DNA from: DASSKW01 sp035690065
GTDB taxonomy: Bacteria; Pseudomonadota; Gammaproteobacteria; Natronospirales; REEB76
Direction: 5' to 3'
Length of the DNA stretch: 10,849 nucleotides
NCBI GenBank assembly: GCA_035690065.1
Contig: DASSKW010000055.1
Span: 1-10,849 of the forward strand
Positions 1-7,401 of the stretch are shown here, piece after piece. Position 1 is the stretch's first letter, and every line of letters begins with the position of its first letter. A model generated the notes under the pieces. It searched no databases and was not told the DNA's origin. It was given only the letters and a program-made list of their open reading frames with translations. The position numbers were made by a program, and so were the translations under genes.

Positions 1-1
1 A

Positions 2-424
2 TATAAAGAAGGGTTTCCGGTACCGCAGCCGGTCGCGGCACACGTTGTCCGGCACGGACTCTGGTATCGCGGCGATCTCATCACGCGGTTGATCCCGGCT
101 ACCCGCTCGCTTGCCACCGCGCTCGGGGAATCCAGCATCGAATCGCTGCCCTGGCGCGCCATCGGCACCTGCATCCGGCGGTTCCACGATGCCGGCGTCT
201 ATCACGCCGATCTTAATGCGCACAACATCCTGCTCGACAGCCGGGCCAAGGTGTATCTGCTGGATTTCGATCGTGGCGAGCGCCGCGCGCCGGGGGTGTT
301 GTGGCAGGAAGCCAATCTCGGCAGATTGCTGCGCTCGCTGCGCAAGTTCATCGCCCAGAGCGTGATCGAGAGTACGGCGTGGAATAGTCTATTGAGTGGA
401 TATCAGCACACTTCATCGAAGTAA
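2..424 (+). CDS. kdkA: 3-deoxy-D-manno-octulosonic acid (Kdo) kinase, C-terminal part
   Basis: This is the 3' part of a gene whose start lies before the window; the frame is open from base 2 and ends at TAA 422-424, giving 140 visible residues. The family is usually about 240 residues, so roughly the N-terminal 100 (including the nucleotide-binding loop) are missing. The visible part carries the kinase-like catalytic loop HADLNAHN (203-226, catalytic Asp in HAD) and the metal-binding DFDRG (263-277), followed by a helical tail. These motifs are typical of the KdkA/WaaP-like inner-core kinases, which phosphorylate Kdo on lipid A at the cytoplasmic face of the inner membrane. Its neighbours lpxL, hldE and waaA fit. 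A TTG at 89 is internal and is not a start. A WaaP-type heptose kinase is the main alternative, but the HADLNAHN form favours KdkA. Confidence 0.88.
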   Translation, partial: YKEGFPVPQPVAAHVVRHGLWYRGDLITRLIPATRSLATALGESSIESLPWRAIGTCIRRFHDAGVYHADLNAHNILLDSRAKVYLLDFDRGERRAPGVLWQEANLGRLLRSLRKFIAQSVIESTAWNSLLSGYQHTSSK

Positions 425-516
425 GAGCACGGATCTCCTCGCGATAGGTGGGGCGGTCCTGATGGTTTAAAGTATCGGATGATGATGGATTTTTATAAAT
501 CAGAGTGGGGGCATCG

Positions 517-861
517 ATGAACAGATTTATAGCCGTAGTTGCGTTTTCGATTATTACCTGTGGCTGTGCCACGGTCACCCAAACACCTGCGCTATCGATT
601 AATCCACCCTCGGCGAAAGGTGAGACGTGGTCGATCAGCGGGAAATCGAACAGCGGTCCCATCTCCGACACGATCACGCTGTATGTGAATGGTGTGCAGG
701 TCGCAAGCGGTGAGATGGACCCGGTCCACCACAAAGATATTCATATCTCAGGCGATTATGAACACCATATCGTGATCGGTGTCTGTTCGATCGAAGACGC
801 CGGGAACGATCGTTGCGTCATCTCTGTCGATGCGTATCAGGTGGGAGTGTTGACGTTCTGA
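517..861 (+). CDS. small putative lipoprotein of unknown function
   Basis: This encodes a 114-residue protein that I do not recognise. I chose ATG 517 over an in-frame GTG at 505 because the signal peptide then begins MNRF and a G-rich stretch (507-511) can serve as ribosome binding site. Residues 1-16 form a short basic-hydrophobic signal ending TCG before Cys17. This is an imperfect lipobox (Thr and Cys at -3 and -2), so lipidation is likely but not certain. The mature part is short, polar and apparently beta-rich, with two further cysteines (90 and 100) that could form a disulfide in the periplasm. An A/T-rich TATAAA at 494-499 could be a -10, but no convincing -35 precedes it. The gene lies between kdkA and the convergent lpxL, with lower GC than either, which suggests a later insertion into the LPS block. 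Confidence 0.6.
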   Translation: MNRFIAVVAFSIITCGCATVTQTPALSINPPSAKGETWSISGKSNSGPISDTITLYVNGVQVASGEMDPVHHKDIHISGDYEHHIVIGVCSIEDAGNDRCVISVDAYQVGVLTF

Positions 862-890
862 TGCTGTCTCAAACTGGCGGCACGTTGTAA

Positions 891-1775
891 CTAATCCCGC
901 GGCACGACCTTGAACCGGTCGTGACTCCATAGATACTGTTCCGGCGCGAGCCGGATACGTTGTTCGAGCCGTTGATTGAGCCGTAACGCGTCGGCGGCGG
1001 GATCGTCGGTGGGGAAATTTTCCAGTTCGGGTTCGATCATGAGTTTGTAGCCTTGCGTGCCCGGTAACCGCATGGCGAAGAACGGCACTACCGGAGCCCC
1101 TGCGGTGCGCGCCAGGCGCGAGAGCGCGACGTTGGTCGGGGCCGGGATGCCGAAGAACGGCACCATCTCGCTGTGCTTGCCGCGATAGCCCTGATCGGTC
1201 GCATACCAGACCGGCTTGCCGGATTTGAGACTCTTCAGCATCCCGCGCACGTCTTCGCGTGGGATAGCGCGTTCGAACAGACGTTCGCGACTGGCGCGCA
1301 TCACTTCCTCGATCAGGGGATTGTCGATCTTGCGGTACATCAGGTGCAGGTCGGTATGCAGGCCCAGCAGCCGGCCGGTGACTTCGAGCGTGGTGAAATG
1401 GGCGCTCAACAGGATCACGCCGTGCCCTTTGGCGCGCGCGGCCTGCAGATGTTCCAGACCTTCGATCTGGCCGAGCGTGCGCAGCTTCTTCTCGCTTGCC
1501 CACCAGCACATGCCGAATTCCAGAAACGCGATGCCGAGCGAATCGAAATGTGCCTTGGCGAGCCGTGTCCGGGCCCCGGTGTCCAGTTCCGGAAAGCATT
1601 TTTCGAGATTGACCAGGGTGATGCGCCAGCGCCGCGGGGAGACGGCGTGCAGGATGCGTCCGAGGCCGCGGCCGATAGCGAGTTGCACCGCATACGGCAA
1701 CTGGACCACCAGCCGGACGAAACCCAGCAACAGCCAGATGCCCCAGTAACGGGGTTTGAGGAATCTGGCTTTCAT
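891..1775 (-). CDS. lpxL: lipid A biosynthesis lauroyl-type acyltransferase (LpxL/HtrB family)
   Basis: The protein has 294 residues, close to the ~300 usual for LpxL/LpxM. It would transfer a secondary acyl chain from acyl-ACP to Kdo2-lipid IVA at the inner leaflet of the inner membrane. Residues 11-33 form the N-terminal membrane anchor. The HX4E catalytic motif of lysophospholipid-type acyltransferases is present as H126-FTTL-E131 within LLSAHFTTLE. Further family blocks are the YRKIDNPLIEE region, a DQGYRGK segment in the position where relatives have DQ, and PFFGIPAPTN. The C-terminus ends near the usual WSHDRFK block. The start is ATG at 1773-1775; no strong Shine-Dalgarno precedes it. 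It is divergent from hldE (127 bp apart) and convergent with the small lipoprotein gene. LpxL (laurate) versus a palmitoleoyl or myristoyl relative cannot be decided from sequence. Confidence 0.9.
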   Translation of the reverse strand: MKARFLKPRYWGIWLLLGFVRLVVQLPYAVQLAIGRGLGRILHAVSPRRWRITLVNLEKCFPELDTGARTRLAKAHFDSLGIAFLEFGMCWWASEKKLRTLGQIEGLEHLQAARAKGHGVILLSAHFTTLEVTGRLLGLHTDLHLMYRKIDNPLIEEVMRASRERLFERAIPREDVRGMLKSLKSGKPVWYATDQGYRGKHSEMVPFFGIPAPTNVALSRLARTAGAPVVPFFAMRLPGTQGYKLMIEPELENFPTDDPAADALRLNQRLEQRIRLAPEQYLWSHDRFKVVPRD

Positions 1776-1858
1776 GCGGGAAATGGCGGTGTCTGCATGG
1801 GCGCCAGTTTAGCGGCGTGCATGGGTCCGGTACAGGTATCCGGCCATATTCCGCTGCA

Positions 1859-1867
1859 TGTTATGAT
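1859..1867 (+). promoter_or_regulatory. extended -10 promoter for hldE-waaA
   Basis: TG, one base, then TATGAT gives an extended -10 element 35 bases ahead of the hldE ATG. The -35 region at about 1839-1844 is poor, as is common with extended -10 promoters. The short leader that follows contains CCCGGT and ACCGGG, which can pair into a small hairpin just before the start codon. Confidence 0.4.
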
Positions 1868-1902
1868 GCGGCCCGGTTTCACGGGGCCTGACCGGGACAG
1901 CC

Positions 1903-3321
1903 ATGGATATCCGCATTCCTCAGTTCGATAGCGTGCGCGTGCTGGTCGCCGGCGACGTGATGCTGGACCGTTACTGGTTCGGTGCCACCGGGCGCATCTC
2001 ACCCGAAGCGCCGGTGCCGGTGGTGCACGTGCGCAACAGCGAGGAACGTCCCGGCGGCGCGGGCAACGTCGCGGTCAACCTGGCGAACCTGGGTGCGCAA
2101 AGCACGGTGCTCGGCATCACCGGCGACGATACTATCGCCGATACGCTCATTGCAGCGATGCAGGCACATGGCGTGCGTTGCCGCTTCACCCGGCTCAAGG
2201 GCTCTGCCACCATCACCAAACTGCGTGTGTTGTCGCGCCATCAACAATTGATCCGGCTGGATTTCGAGGAAAGCTTCGGCAGTTTCGAGCGCGCACCGCT
2301 GTTGCCCGGTTTCAAGGACGAACTCGCGAATACCGACGTCGTGATCCTCTCGGATTACGGCAAGGGCAGTCTTGCTGCGGTACAGGAATTGATCGTTGCG
2401 GCGCGTGCTGCCGGCAAACCGGTGTTGGTCGATCCGAAAGGACGTGACTTCACGAAATACCAGGGCGCGACCTGCATCACACCGAACCTCGCCGAACTCG
2501 AAGCGGTGGTAGGTGAATGCGCCGATGAAGCTGCCATCGTGCGCAAGGGCGAAGCGCTGCGCGACGAACTCAATCTGCAATCCCTGTTGATCACGCGCAG
2601 CGAGCACGGCATGACCTTGCTGGAAGCCGGCAAGCCACCGGTGCATCTGCCGACTCTGGCGCTGGAAGTCTCCGACGTCACCGGCGCCGGCGATACCGTG
2701 ATCGCGCTGTTCGCTGCGGGACTCGGTGCCAAACTGTCATTTGCCGAGGCCGCCGCGCTCGCCAATCTCGGCGCCGGCCTGGTGGTCGCGAAACTCGGTT
2801 CCGCCAGTGTCACGCCGGCCGAGCTGCGTCTTGCAACGCACAGCCGCAGCGGCAATGGCGTGATGACGGAAGCCACGATCCTGGATGCGGTCGCGCACGC
2901 GCGCAGCCAGGGTGAACGCATCATCATGACCAACGGTGTGTTCGATATCCTGCACGCGGGACATGTCGCGTATCTCAACGAAGCCCGCAAACTCGGTAAC
3001 CGTCTGATCGTCGCCGTCAACGACGACGCATCGGTGCGACGCCTGAAAGGTCCGCAGCGTCCGGTCAACGCGCTCGCCGATCGCATGACAGTGCTGGATG
3101 CATTGTCATCGGTAGATTGGGTAGTGCCGTTCTCCGAAGACACTCCGGAACGTTTGATCTGCAAGGTGTTACCCGATGTGCTGGTGAAAGGCGGCGATTA
3201 TCAGCCGCAGCAAGTCGCCGGTTACGACTGCGTCACGAAGAATGGTGGTGAAGTCCGCATCCTGCAATTCGTGGACGGCATCTCGACGACCGCGACCATC
3301 GAAAAGATCCGTCGGACCTGA
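1903..3321 (+). CDS. hldE: bifunctional heptose 7-phosphate kinase / heptose 1-phosphate adenylyltransferase
   Basis: This 472-residue protein matches the usual length of HldE (about 475) and carries both domains. The N-terminal PfkB-type kinase spans about 1-315, with the early GDVMLDRYWFG block, the glycine pair in RPGGAGNVAVN and the signature DVTGAGDT (258-265, catalytic Asp264). It phosphorylates D-glycero-beta-D-manno-heptose 7-phosphate at C1. The C-terminal cytidylyltransferase-like domain from about 338 onwards begins TNGVFD (343) and contains HAGH (351-354), the nucleotide-binding HxGH motif, then VKGGDY. It adenylylates heptose 1-phosphate. The product pathway yields ADP-heptose for the LPS inner core in the cytoplasm. 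ATG 1903 is preceded by a weak GGGACAG. waaA follows after 11 bases, so the two are probably one operon. Confidence 0.97.
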   Translation: MDIRIPQFDSVRVLVAGDVMLDRYWFGATGRISPEAPVPVVHVRNSEERPGGAGNVAVNLANLGAQSTVLGITGDDTIADTLIAAMQAHGVRCRFTRLKGSATITKLRVLSRHQQLIRLDFEESFGSFERAPLLPGFKDELANTDVVILSDYGKGSLAAVQELIVAARAAGKPVLVDPKGRDFTKYQGATCITPNLAELEAVVGECADEAAIVRKGEALRDELNLQSLLITRSEHGMTLLEAGKPPVHLPTLALEVSDVTGAGDTVIALFAAGLGAKLSFAEAAALANLGAGLVVAKLGSASVTPAELRLATHSRSGNGVMTEATILDAVAHARSQGERIIMTNGVFDILHAGHVAYLNEARKLGNRLIVAVNDDASVRRLKGPQRPVNALADRMTVLDALSSVDWVVPFSEDTPERLICKVLPDVLVKGGDYQPQQVAGYDCVTKNGGEVRILQFVDGISTTATIEKIRRT

Positions 3322-3332
3322 TCCGGAACTCC

Positions 3333-4595
3333 GTGCGCTTCATCTATTCCTTCATCCTGTTACTGCTGATGCCGGTGGCGTTGCCGTGGCTGGCGATACG
3401 CACTTGGCGGCAGACTGGCCGAATTGATCGGATCGGCGATCGGTTTGGCAGTTGGCCATACATGCAACCGCGCGAGACCATCTGGATCCATGGCGCCTCA
3501 GTCGGCGAGATTCGCTCCGCCGCGCCGCTGGTGAAAGCGCTGCATCAGAAATATCCCTATCGTCCGCTGTTGGTGACGAGTTTCAGTGGCGCGGGTCGTG
3601 CCCATGCGCAGGAACTGTTCGGTGACCGGGTGATGGTGGCGCAACTGCCCTACGATTTTCCGTGGTGTGTGAATCGCTGGATGCGTTCCGTGCAACCGGC
3701 AGTCGGCATCATCATCGAGACCGAGATATGGCCAAACCTGCTGGCAGCTTGCACGCGTTACAAAGTGCCGGTATTGATGGTGAGCGCACGATTGTCCGGA
3801 CGCTCGATGCGGCGTTACCTCAAAATGAGACGGCTGACGCGTGCTGCGTTGCAACGAGTTACTGCCATATTTGCGCAATCCGTCGGCGATGCGGAGCGTT
3901 TTCGTGAACTCGGCGCCGCGCCGGAACGGGTCAGCGTCGGCGGCAATCTCAAGTTCGACATCCGGTTCGCGGACGATCTGGTGCCGCGTGCCCAGGCGCT
4001 GCGCCAGCGGCTGTTTTCCGATCTCGACGTATTGGTTGCGGGCAGCACCCGGGATGGCGAAGAACAGATCGTGTTGCAGGCCTTCGTACAGGTCTGCAAA
4101 AGCCAGCCGCGCAGTGTGCTGGTGCTGGCGCCGCGCCATCCGGAACGCGCTGAGGCAGTGGCAGCGCTGATAAAGAAGGTAGGGTTCGTGTGTCGCCGAC
4201 GCAGTGCCGGTGAGACCCCGTTGCGGAGTGGCGAGGTGCTGCTGGTGGACACGCTCGGTGAACTGGCGCTGTTCTATGCTGCCAGCGACGTCGCGTTTGT
4301 AGGCGGGAGTCTGGTGCCGGTCGGCGGGCACAATCTGCTGGAACCGGCCGCACTCGGCAAGCCGGTGTTGTCGGGGCCGTCACTTGAGAATGTGCGCGAG
4401 AGCGCCGAAGCGCTCAAGCAGAGCGGGGTGCTGACCCTGGTCCAGGATGCGAAATCGCTGGCCGATGCTAGCAGTTGGTTGCTGGCCAATCACAACATGC
4501 GCGACCGCATCGGGCAGGTCGCACTGGATGCGGTGACTGCGAATCGCGGCGCGCTGGAACGCGCGCTGGCGTTGATCGAGTCGTATCTGAAATAA
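3333..4595 (+). CDS. waaA: 3-deoxy-D-manno-octulosonic acid transferase (Kdo transferase)
   Basis: The 420-residue protein fits WaaA/KdtA (E. coli 425). It adds Kdo from CMP-Kdo to lipid IVA on the cytoplasmic side of the inner membrane. It starts with GTG at 3333 after a GGA at 3324-3326; no other start is in frame between the hldE stop and this codon. Residues 2-22 are a hydrophobic membrane anchor. The acceptor-domain motif GASVGE ends in Glu59, aligned with the catalytic base of the family. ETEIWPN lies at 129-135. The C-terminal donor-binding half has APRHPERAE and the GT-B hallmark GGSLVPVGGHNLLEPA (324-339), whose downstream Glu contacts the nucleotide sugar in relatives. Whether it is mono- or bifunctional cannot be read from the sequence. 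Confidence 0.96.
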   Translation: MRFIYSFILLLLMPVALPWLAIRTWRQTGRIDRIGDRFGSWPYMQPRETIWIHGASVGEIRSAAPLVKALHQKYPYRPLLVTSFSGAGRAHAQELFGDRVMVAQLPYDFPWCVNRWMRSVQPAVGIIIETEIWPNLLAACTRYKVPVLMVSARLSGRSMRRYLKMRRLTRAALQRVTAIFAQSVGDAERFRELGAAPERVSVGGNLKFDIRFADDLVPRAQALRQRLFSDLDVLVAGSTRDGEEQIVLQAFVQVCKSQPRSVLVLAPRHPERAEAVAALIKKVGFVCRRRSAGETPLRSGEVLLVDTLGELALFYAASDVAFVGGSLVPVGGHNLLEPAALGKPVLSGPSLENVRESAEALKQSGVLTLVQDAKSLADASSWLLANHNMRDRIGQVALDAVTANRGALERALALIESYLK

Positions 4596-4625
4596 GCAAA
4601 TTTAGTCTGGAGACGCCTTGAAATT

Positions 4626-4744
4626 CCCTCTCCCTGTGGGAGAGGGTGCCCGAAGGGCGGGTGAGGGCGACGCGTCTACGGCGGTAACGATTGCTGAAGT
4701 TTCTTCGCACCCTCACCCCAACCTCTCTCCCGGAAGGAGAGGGG
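4626..4744. repeat. palindromic intergenic repeat element (MITE/REP-like)
   Basis: The left part is a perfect 9-bp hairpin, CCCTCTCCC / GGGAGAGGG with a TGT loop (4626-4646), then a small GCCC-GAA-GGGC hairpin (4648-4658) and GGGTGAGGG (4659-4667). The right part mirrors this: CCCTCACCC (4710-4718) is the exact reverse complement of 4659-4667, and a CTCTCC-CGGAA-GGAGAG hairpin (4725-4741) mirrors the outer one with a substitution. About 42 bases separate the arms. From memory, this CCCTCTCCC...GGGTGAGGG pattern is a widely dispersed intergenic repeat in many proteobacteria. It sits between the convergent waaA and tolC, a typical location. Confidence 0.8.
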
Positions 4745-4787
4745 CTGAAAGCGGAATGTTCATCTGGCTGAAGAAATGTCAGCAAAG

Positions 4788-4811
4788 AAAAAGGCCCTTG
4801 CGGGCCTTTTT
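4788..4811. terminator. bidirectional intrinsic terminator for tolC and waaA
   Basis: AAAAAGGCCC, loop TTGC, then GGGCCTTTTT form a perfect 10-bp stem; G4787-C4812 extends it by one pair. The A tract on one side and T tract on the other give a U-run on either strand. It lies 23 bases beyond the tolC stop and about 190 bases beyond the waaA stop, so it can end both convergent transcripts. Confidence 0.9.
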
Positions 4812-4834
4812 CAGTTTGCGGATACGCGCGACGT

Positions 4835-6283
4835 TCAGCCGCCGTTAGCGGCGCTGTCAGCCGCAGCCGGCGCCGATACGGTGTCATCCGCCGGTGTGTC
4901 GGCGTGCGGCATCGTGTCCGGGTTCGGCGCCGTCACCTGCATCAAGGCATTCAGCTTCTTCACATCATCCGGCGAGAGGATGCCGGCTGCTTGCTTGAGC
5001 TGGAGGAGGCTGGTCAGGTATTTGTAACGACTGTTGGCAAAGCTGGTCTCTGCGGTGAGCAGATTTTGCCGCGCAGTCAGTACGTCAACGATGGTGCGGG
5101 TACCGACCTGCATGCCGGTCTCGGTCGCCTGCATCGAAGTCTGGTTCGATTGCACCGATTGCTTGTAGGCCTGCACCTGCGAGATGCCGGTAAGCACGCC
5201 AAGATATGCGGTACGCGCCTGCTGTTCGGTCTGCCGGGTAACCAGCCGTACCTGGTCCTGGGCCGCATCGTACTGGCGTTGTGCCTGAGTGACCTGTGCG
5301 GTCGCGCCACCACCAGAGAACAGCGGGAAGCTCAGTTGCAGCCCGACTACCGTACCGTTGGTGTCACTCAGATCGAAGACGTTGTTGCCGGTCGTGCTGT
5401 TCTTGCTGCGCTGGGCCACGAAATTAAGGGTCGGATAATAATCATTCGCCTGTTTGATACCGACCGTGGCGGCGGCCACTTGCGCAGCAGCCTGGGCTGC
5501 GAGCAACGTCGGATTCTGCTTGACTGCCTGCTCCACCCACTGTTTGGCGTTGGCCGGATCCGGGCTGCGCAACGGCATATCGGGGACCGGTTCCTGCAGG
5601 TCGCCGACCGGTTCACCGGTGATGGCGCGCAACTGCTCTTCATTGGTGATGACTTGTTGCTGTGCGCTGATCTCGTTCGCTACCGCCTGGTCGTAGGCGG
5701 CCTGGGCTTCCTGCACGTCCGTGATCGCGCTCATGCCGACCTGATATTTTTCCTTGGCCTGTTCGAGTTGCTTGGCCAGGGCACTCTTGCTGGCGTTGTT
5801 GGCGGCCAGCGTGTCACGTGCATTCAACACATTGAAATATGCAGTCGCGGTGCGCAGGATCAGGTCCTGTTGCGCGGCCTGGAAATCAGCTTCTGCCTGC
5901 GCCACGCTGGCGTCGGCCTGATCCATGGTCTTCCAGGCTGCCCAGTTGAAGATCGGCTGGGTGAGCTGCACGTTGTAATTCGTGTTGTAGGTCGTGGACT
6001 GGAAATTCTGCAGACCGATGCCGGTATTGGTGACGCCGATCTGATCGCCAGTTGACTCGCTGCGTTGCCGGCTGGCATTGAGGGTCAGGTTTGGCAGATA
6101 ACCGGCGCGCGCGATCGCCTTGTTCTCGACCTGGGCCTGGTAGTTGGCATCGGCCTGGGCGAAGGTCGGGTCGTTCTTGAGCGCCAGTTGATAGACGTCC
6201 CAGAGATCGGCGCTGTGGGCCGGGGCGGCGGCCAGGAAGCCCGCTGTGGCGAGCCCGAGTACGAGATTGCGGATGTTATTCAC
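4835..6283 (-). CDS. tolC: TolC-family outer membrane channel protein
   Basis: This encodes a 482-residue outer-membrane efflux channel of the TolC type, the exit duct for type I secretion and tripartite drug pumps. I place the start at GTG 6281-6283 because an AGGAG lies six bases upstream and a clean signal peptide follows (NNIRNLVLGLATAGFL, cleaved near AHSA at about 25). An in-frame GTG 45 bases upstream lacks such a site. The mature protein begins DLWDVYQLALKNDPTF, as TolC relatives do. It shows the two-fold repeat of long alpha-helical coiled-coil segments (about 45-240 and 255-450), each with a beta hairpin segment such as GYLPNLTLNASR and YYPTLNFVAQR. The C-terminal tail is Ala/Asp/Pro-rich and low complexity. 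It lies downstream of the rhodanese gene and ends at an intrinsic terminator. Confidence 0.93.
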   Translation of the reverse strand: MNNIRNLVLGLATAGFLAAAPAHSADLWDVYQLALKNDPTFAQADANYQAQVENKAIARAGYLPNLTLNASRQRSESTGDQIGVTNTGIGLQNFQSTTYNTNYNVQLTQPIFNWAAWKTMDQADASVAQAEADFQAAQQDLILRTATAYFNVLNARDTLAANNASKSALAKQLEQAKEKYQVGMSAITDVQEAQAAYDQAVANEISAQQQVITNEEQLRAITGEPVGDLQEPVPDMPLRSPDPANAKQWVEQAVKQNPTLLAAQAAAQVAAATVGIKQANDYYPTLNFVAQRSKNSTTGNNVFDLSDTNGTVVGLQLSFPLFSGGGATAQVTQAQRQYDAAQDQVRLVTRQTEQQARTAYLGVLTGISQVQAYKQSVQSNQTSMQATETGMQVGTRTIVDVLTARQNLLTAETSFANSRYKYLTSLLQLKQAAGILSPDDVKKLNALMQVTAPNPDTMPHADTPADDTVSAPAAADSAANGG

Positions 6284-6319
6284 CTTGGCTCCTGTTGTTC
6301 CGTCAGGTGTGTTAGTTAA

Positions 6320-6348
6320 ATATAACACTAAAACATTGAAAGTGGCAA
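6320..6348 (-). promoter_or_regulatory. sigma70-type promoter of tolC
   Basis: Read on the minus strand, TTGCCA (6343-6348) and TTATAT (6320-6325) are separated by exactly 17 bases. The -10 lies 36 bases ahead of the chosen tolC GTG. This would let tolC be transcribed separately from the pcm-like/rhodanese pair, whose last stop codon is 140 bases upstream of tolC. Confidence 0.55.
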
Positions 6349-6377
6349 TGCAAGCCTTTGCTGCCAGCGCGTGATTT

Positions 6378-6420
6378 TATATCGGCATATATCGATTTGA
6401 TATATAGACCCGACAATATC
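6378..6420. promoter_or_regulatory. candidate operator: clustered ATATC repeats upstream of tolC
   Basis: A 43-base AT-rich stretch holds four ATATC-type words: TATATC 6378-6383, ATATATC 6387-6393, its exact reverse complement GATATAT 6399-6405 (five-base spacer GATTT), and AATATC 6415-6420. It lies 30 to 72 bases upstream of the tolC -35. This is a plausible regulator binding site. The regulator is unknown, and AT-rich sequence alone could produce some of these matches. Confidence 0.35.
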
Positions 6421-6422
6421 TA

Positions 6423-6746
6423 TCAGTAACGGGGCAACCCCGGGTCCACGGTGTCTGCCCACGCCTCGATGCCGCCCGCCACGTTGTTTACGTCATAGCC
6501 ACGCGATTGCAGCCAGATGGAAACCTGCTGACTGCGATTGCCGTGGTGACAAAGGACAACCAAAGCGTGCTCCGGGTTCAATTCCTCGAGCCGATCCGGG
6601 AGCTCGTCCATGGGGATGAGCCGCGAGCCTGCGACGTGCGCCTGTGCGTATTCCCATTCCTCGCGCACATCCAGCAGCACTGCATCGGCGTTTTGGCCGA
6701 GCAGGTCGCGGGCTTCGGCGGGGGTCAGTTGCGGGATGCCGCCCAT
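6423..6746 (-). CDS. single-domain rhodanese-like sulfurtransferase
   Basis: This 107-residue cytoplasmic protein is one rhodanese domain, the size of GlpE. The active-site loop CHHGNRS has catalytic Cys66 in the CxxGxRS form that holds a persulfide. Upstream are the LLDVREEWEYAQAHVAGSRLIP block (substrate-side CDC25-like fold) and downstream VAGGIEAWADTVDP, the usual C-terminal helix. The protein would accept and pass on sulfane sulfur; the acceptor is not indicated. The ATG is one base from the stop of the pcm-like gene, and no good Shine-Dalgarno is visible, so translation is probably coupled to that gene. The order pcm-like, rhodanese, tolC suggests a shared role, but nothing in the sequence says what it is. 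Confidence 0.92.
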   Translation of the reverse strand: MGGIPQLTPAEARDLLGQNADAVLLDVREEWEYAQAHVAGSRLIPMDELPDRLEELNPEHALVVLCHHGNRSQQVSIWLQSRGYDVNNVAGGIEAWADTVDPGLPRY

Positions 6747-6747
6747 C

Positions 6748-7401
6748 TCAGAAGGTGAACTTGCTGGGGGCTGCTGCGTTGATCAATGCCGGCAGATCGG
6801 TCTCGAACAGGCTCTGGCGCGACCAGCCGGCTTCGCTGACCCGGGTGATCAGCAGGGCTTCCATTACCGGGGATTCGCCCACGATCACGAACAGCCGGCC
6901 GCCGACGTTGAGCAGTTCGGCATAGCTCTCGGCGTAGATCGGCAGCGAACCGGTCACCGCGATCACATCGAAACGCTTCTTGCCCAGCTTGAGTTGGGTG
7001 CCGTCTTCGGTCTCGAGTTTCACCCGCCTGATACCGAGGTTCTTGAGTGTGGCGCCGGCCTGATCGGTGAAATCCGGAAAGATATCCAGACTCAGTACGT
7101 CACCACCCAGGCGCGACAGGCAGGCAGTCACGAAGCCGCTGCCGGTGCCGATCTCCAGCACCTTTTCGCCCGGCTGCGGATTCAGCGCCTGCAACATGCG
7201 GCCTTCCAGCTTGGGCGTCATCATCAACTGACCATGGGCCAGCGGCACATTGGCATCGGCGAAGGCCATCTCGCGGAACTGCTCAGGCACGAAGCGCTCG
7301 CGCGGCAGGCTCTCCAGCATGTCGAGGATTCGGCGATCGAGCACGTCCCAGCCGCGGATTTGTTGTTCGATCATCTGGGTGCGGGCGTCTTGTAGTTCCA
7401 T
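6748..7401 (-). CDS. protein-L-isoaspartate O-methyltransferase-family protein (tolC-linked paralog)
   Basis: This 217-residue protein has the PCMT fold. SAM-binding motif I is VLEIGTGSGF at 81-90, and GGRLFVIVGE follows at about 168-176. I chose ATG 7399-7401, which sits seven bases after AGAGGT, rather than the GTG at 7408-7410 that overlaps that site. Canonical PCMTs such as E. coli Pcm have a GQTISQPYMVARM block with the substrate-site Thr/Ser. Here the aligned segment is GQLMMTPKLEGRM (57-69), so those residues are Leu, Met and Met. The later VTAAPP block is VTGSLP (149-154). SAM binding looks intact, but isoaspartyl repair is doubtful. Standard pcm in gammaproteobacteria lies in surE-pcm-nlpD; this one precedes rhodanese and tolC, so I give no pcm symbol. 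Confidence 0.85.
   Translation of the reverse strand: MELQDARTQMIEQQIRGWDVLDRRILDMLESLPRERFVPEQFREMAFADANVPLAHGQLMMTPKLEGRMLQALNPQPGEKVLEIGTGSGFVTACLSRLGGDVLSLDIFPDFTDQAGATLKNLGIRRVKLETEDGTQLKLGKKRFDVIAVTGSLPIYAESYAELLNVGGRLFVIVGESPVMEALLITRVSEAGWSRQSLFETDLPALINAAAPSKFTF

Noticed and set aside
4618..4848. 76-codon plus-strand frame across the palindromic repeat and terminator
   Set aside because: Its Pro/Gly/Arg-rich text is the translation of the repeat hairpins, and it runs through the terminator stem.
4904..6055. 383-codon plus-strand frame antisense to tolC
   Set aside because: It has low-information composition rich in Arg, Gly and Leu and lies opposite a clear TolC gene; it is a GC-driven shadow.
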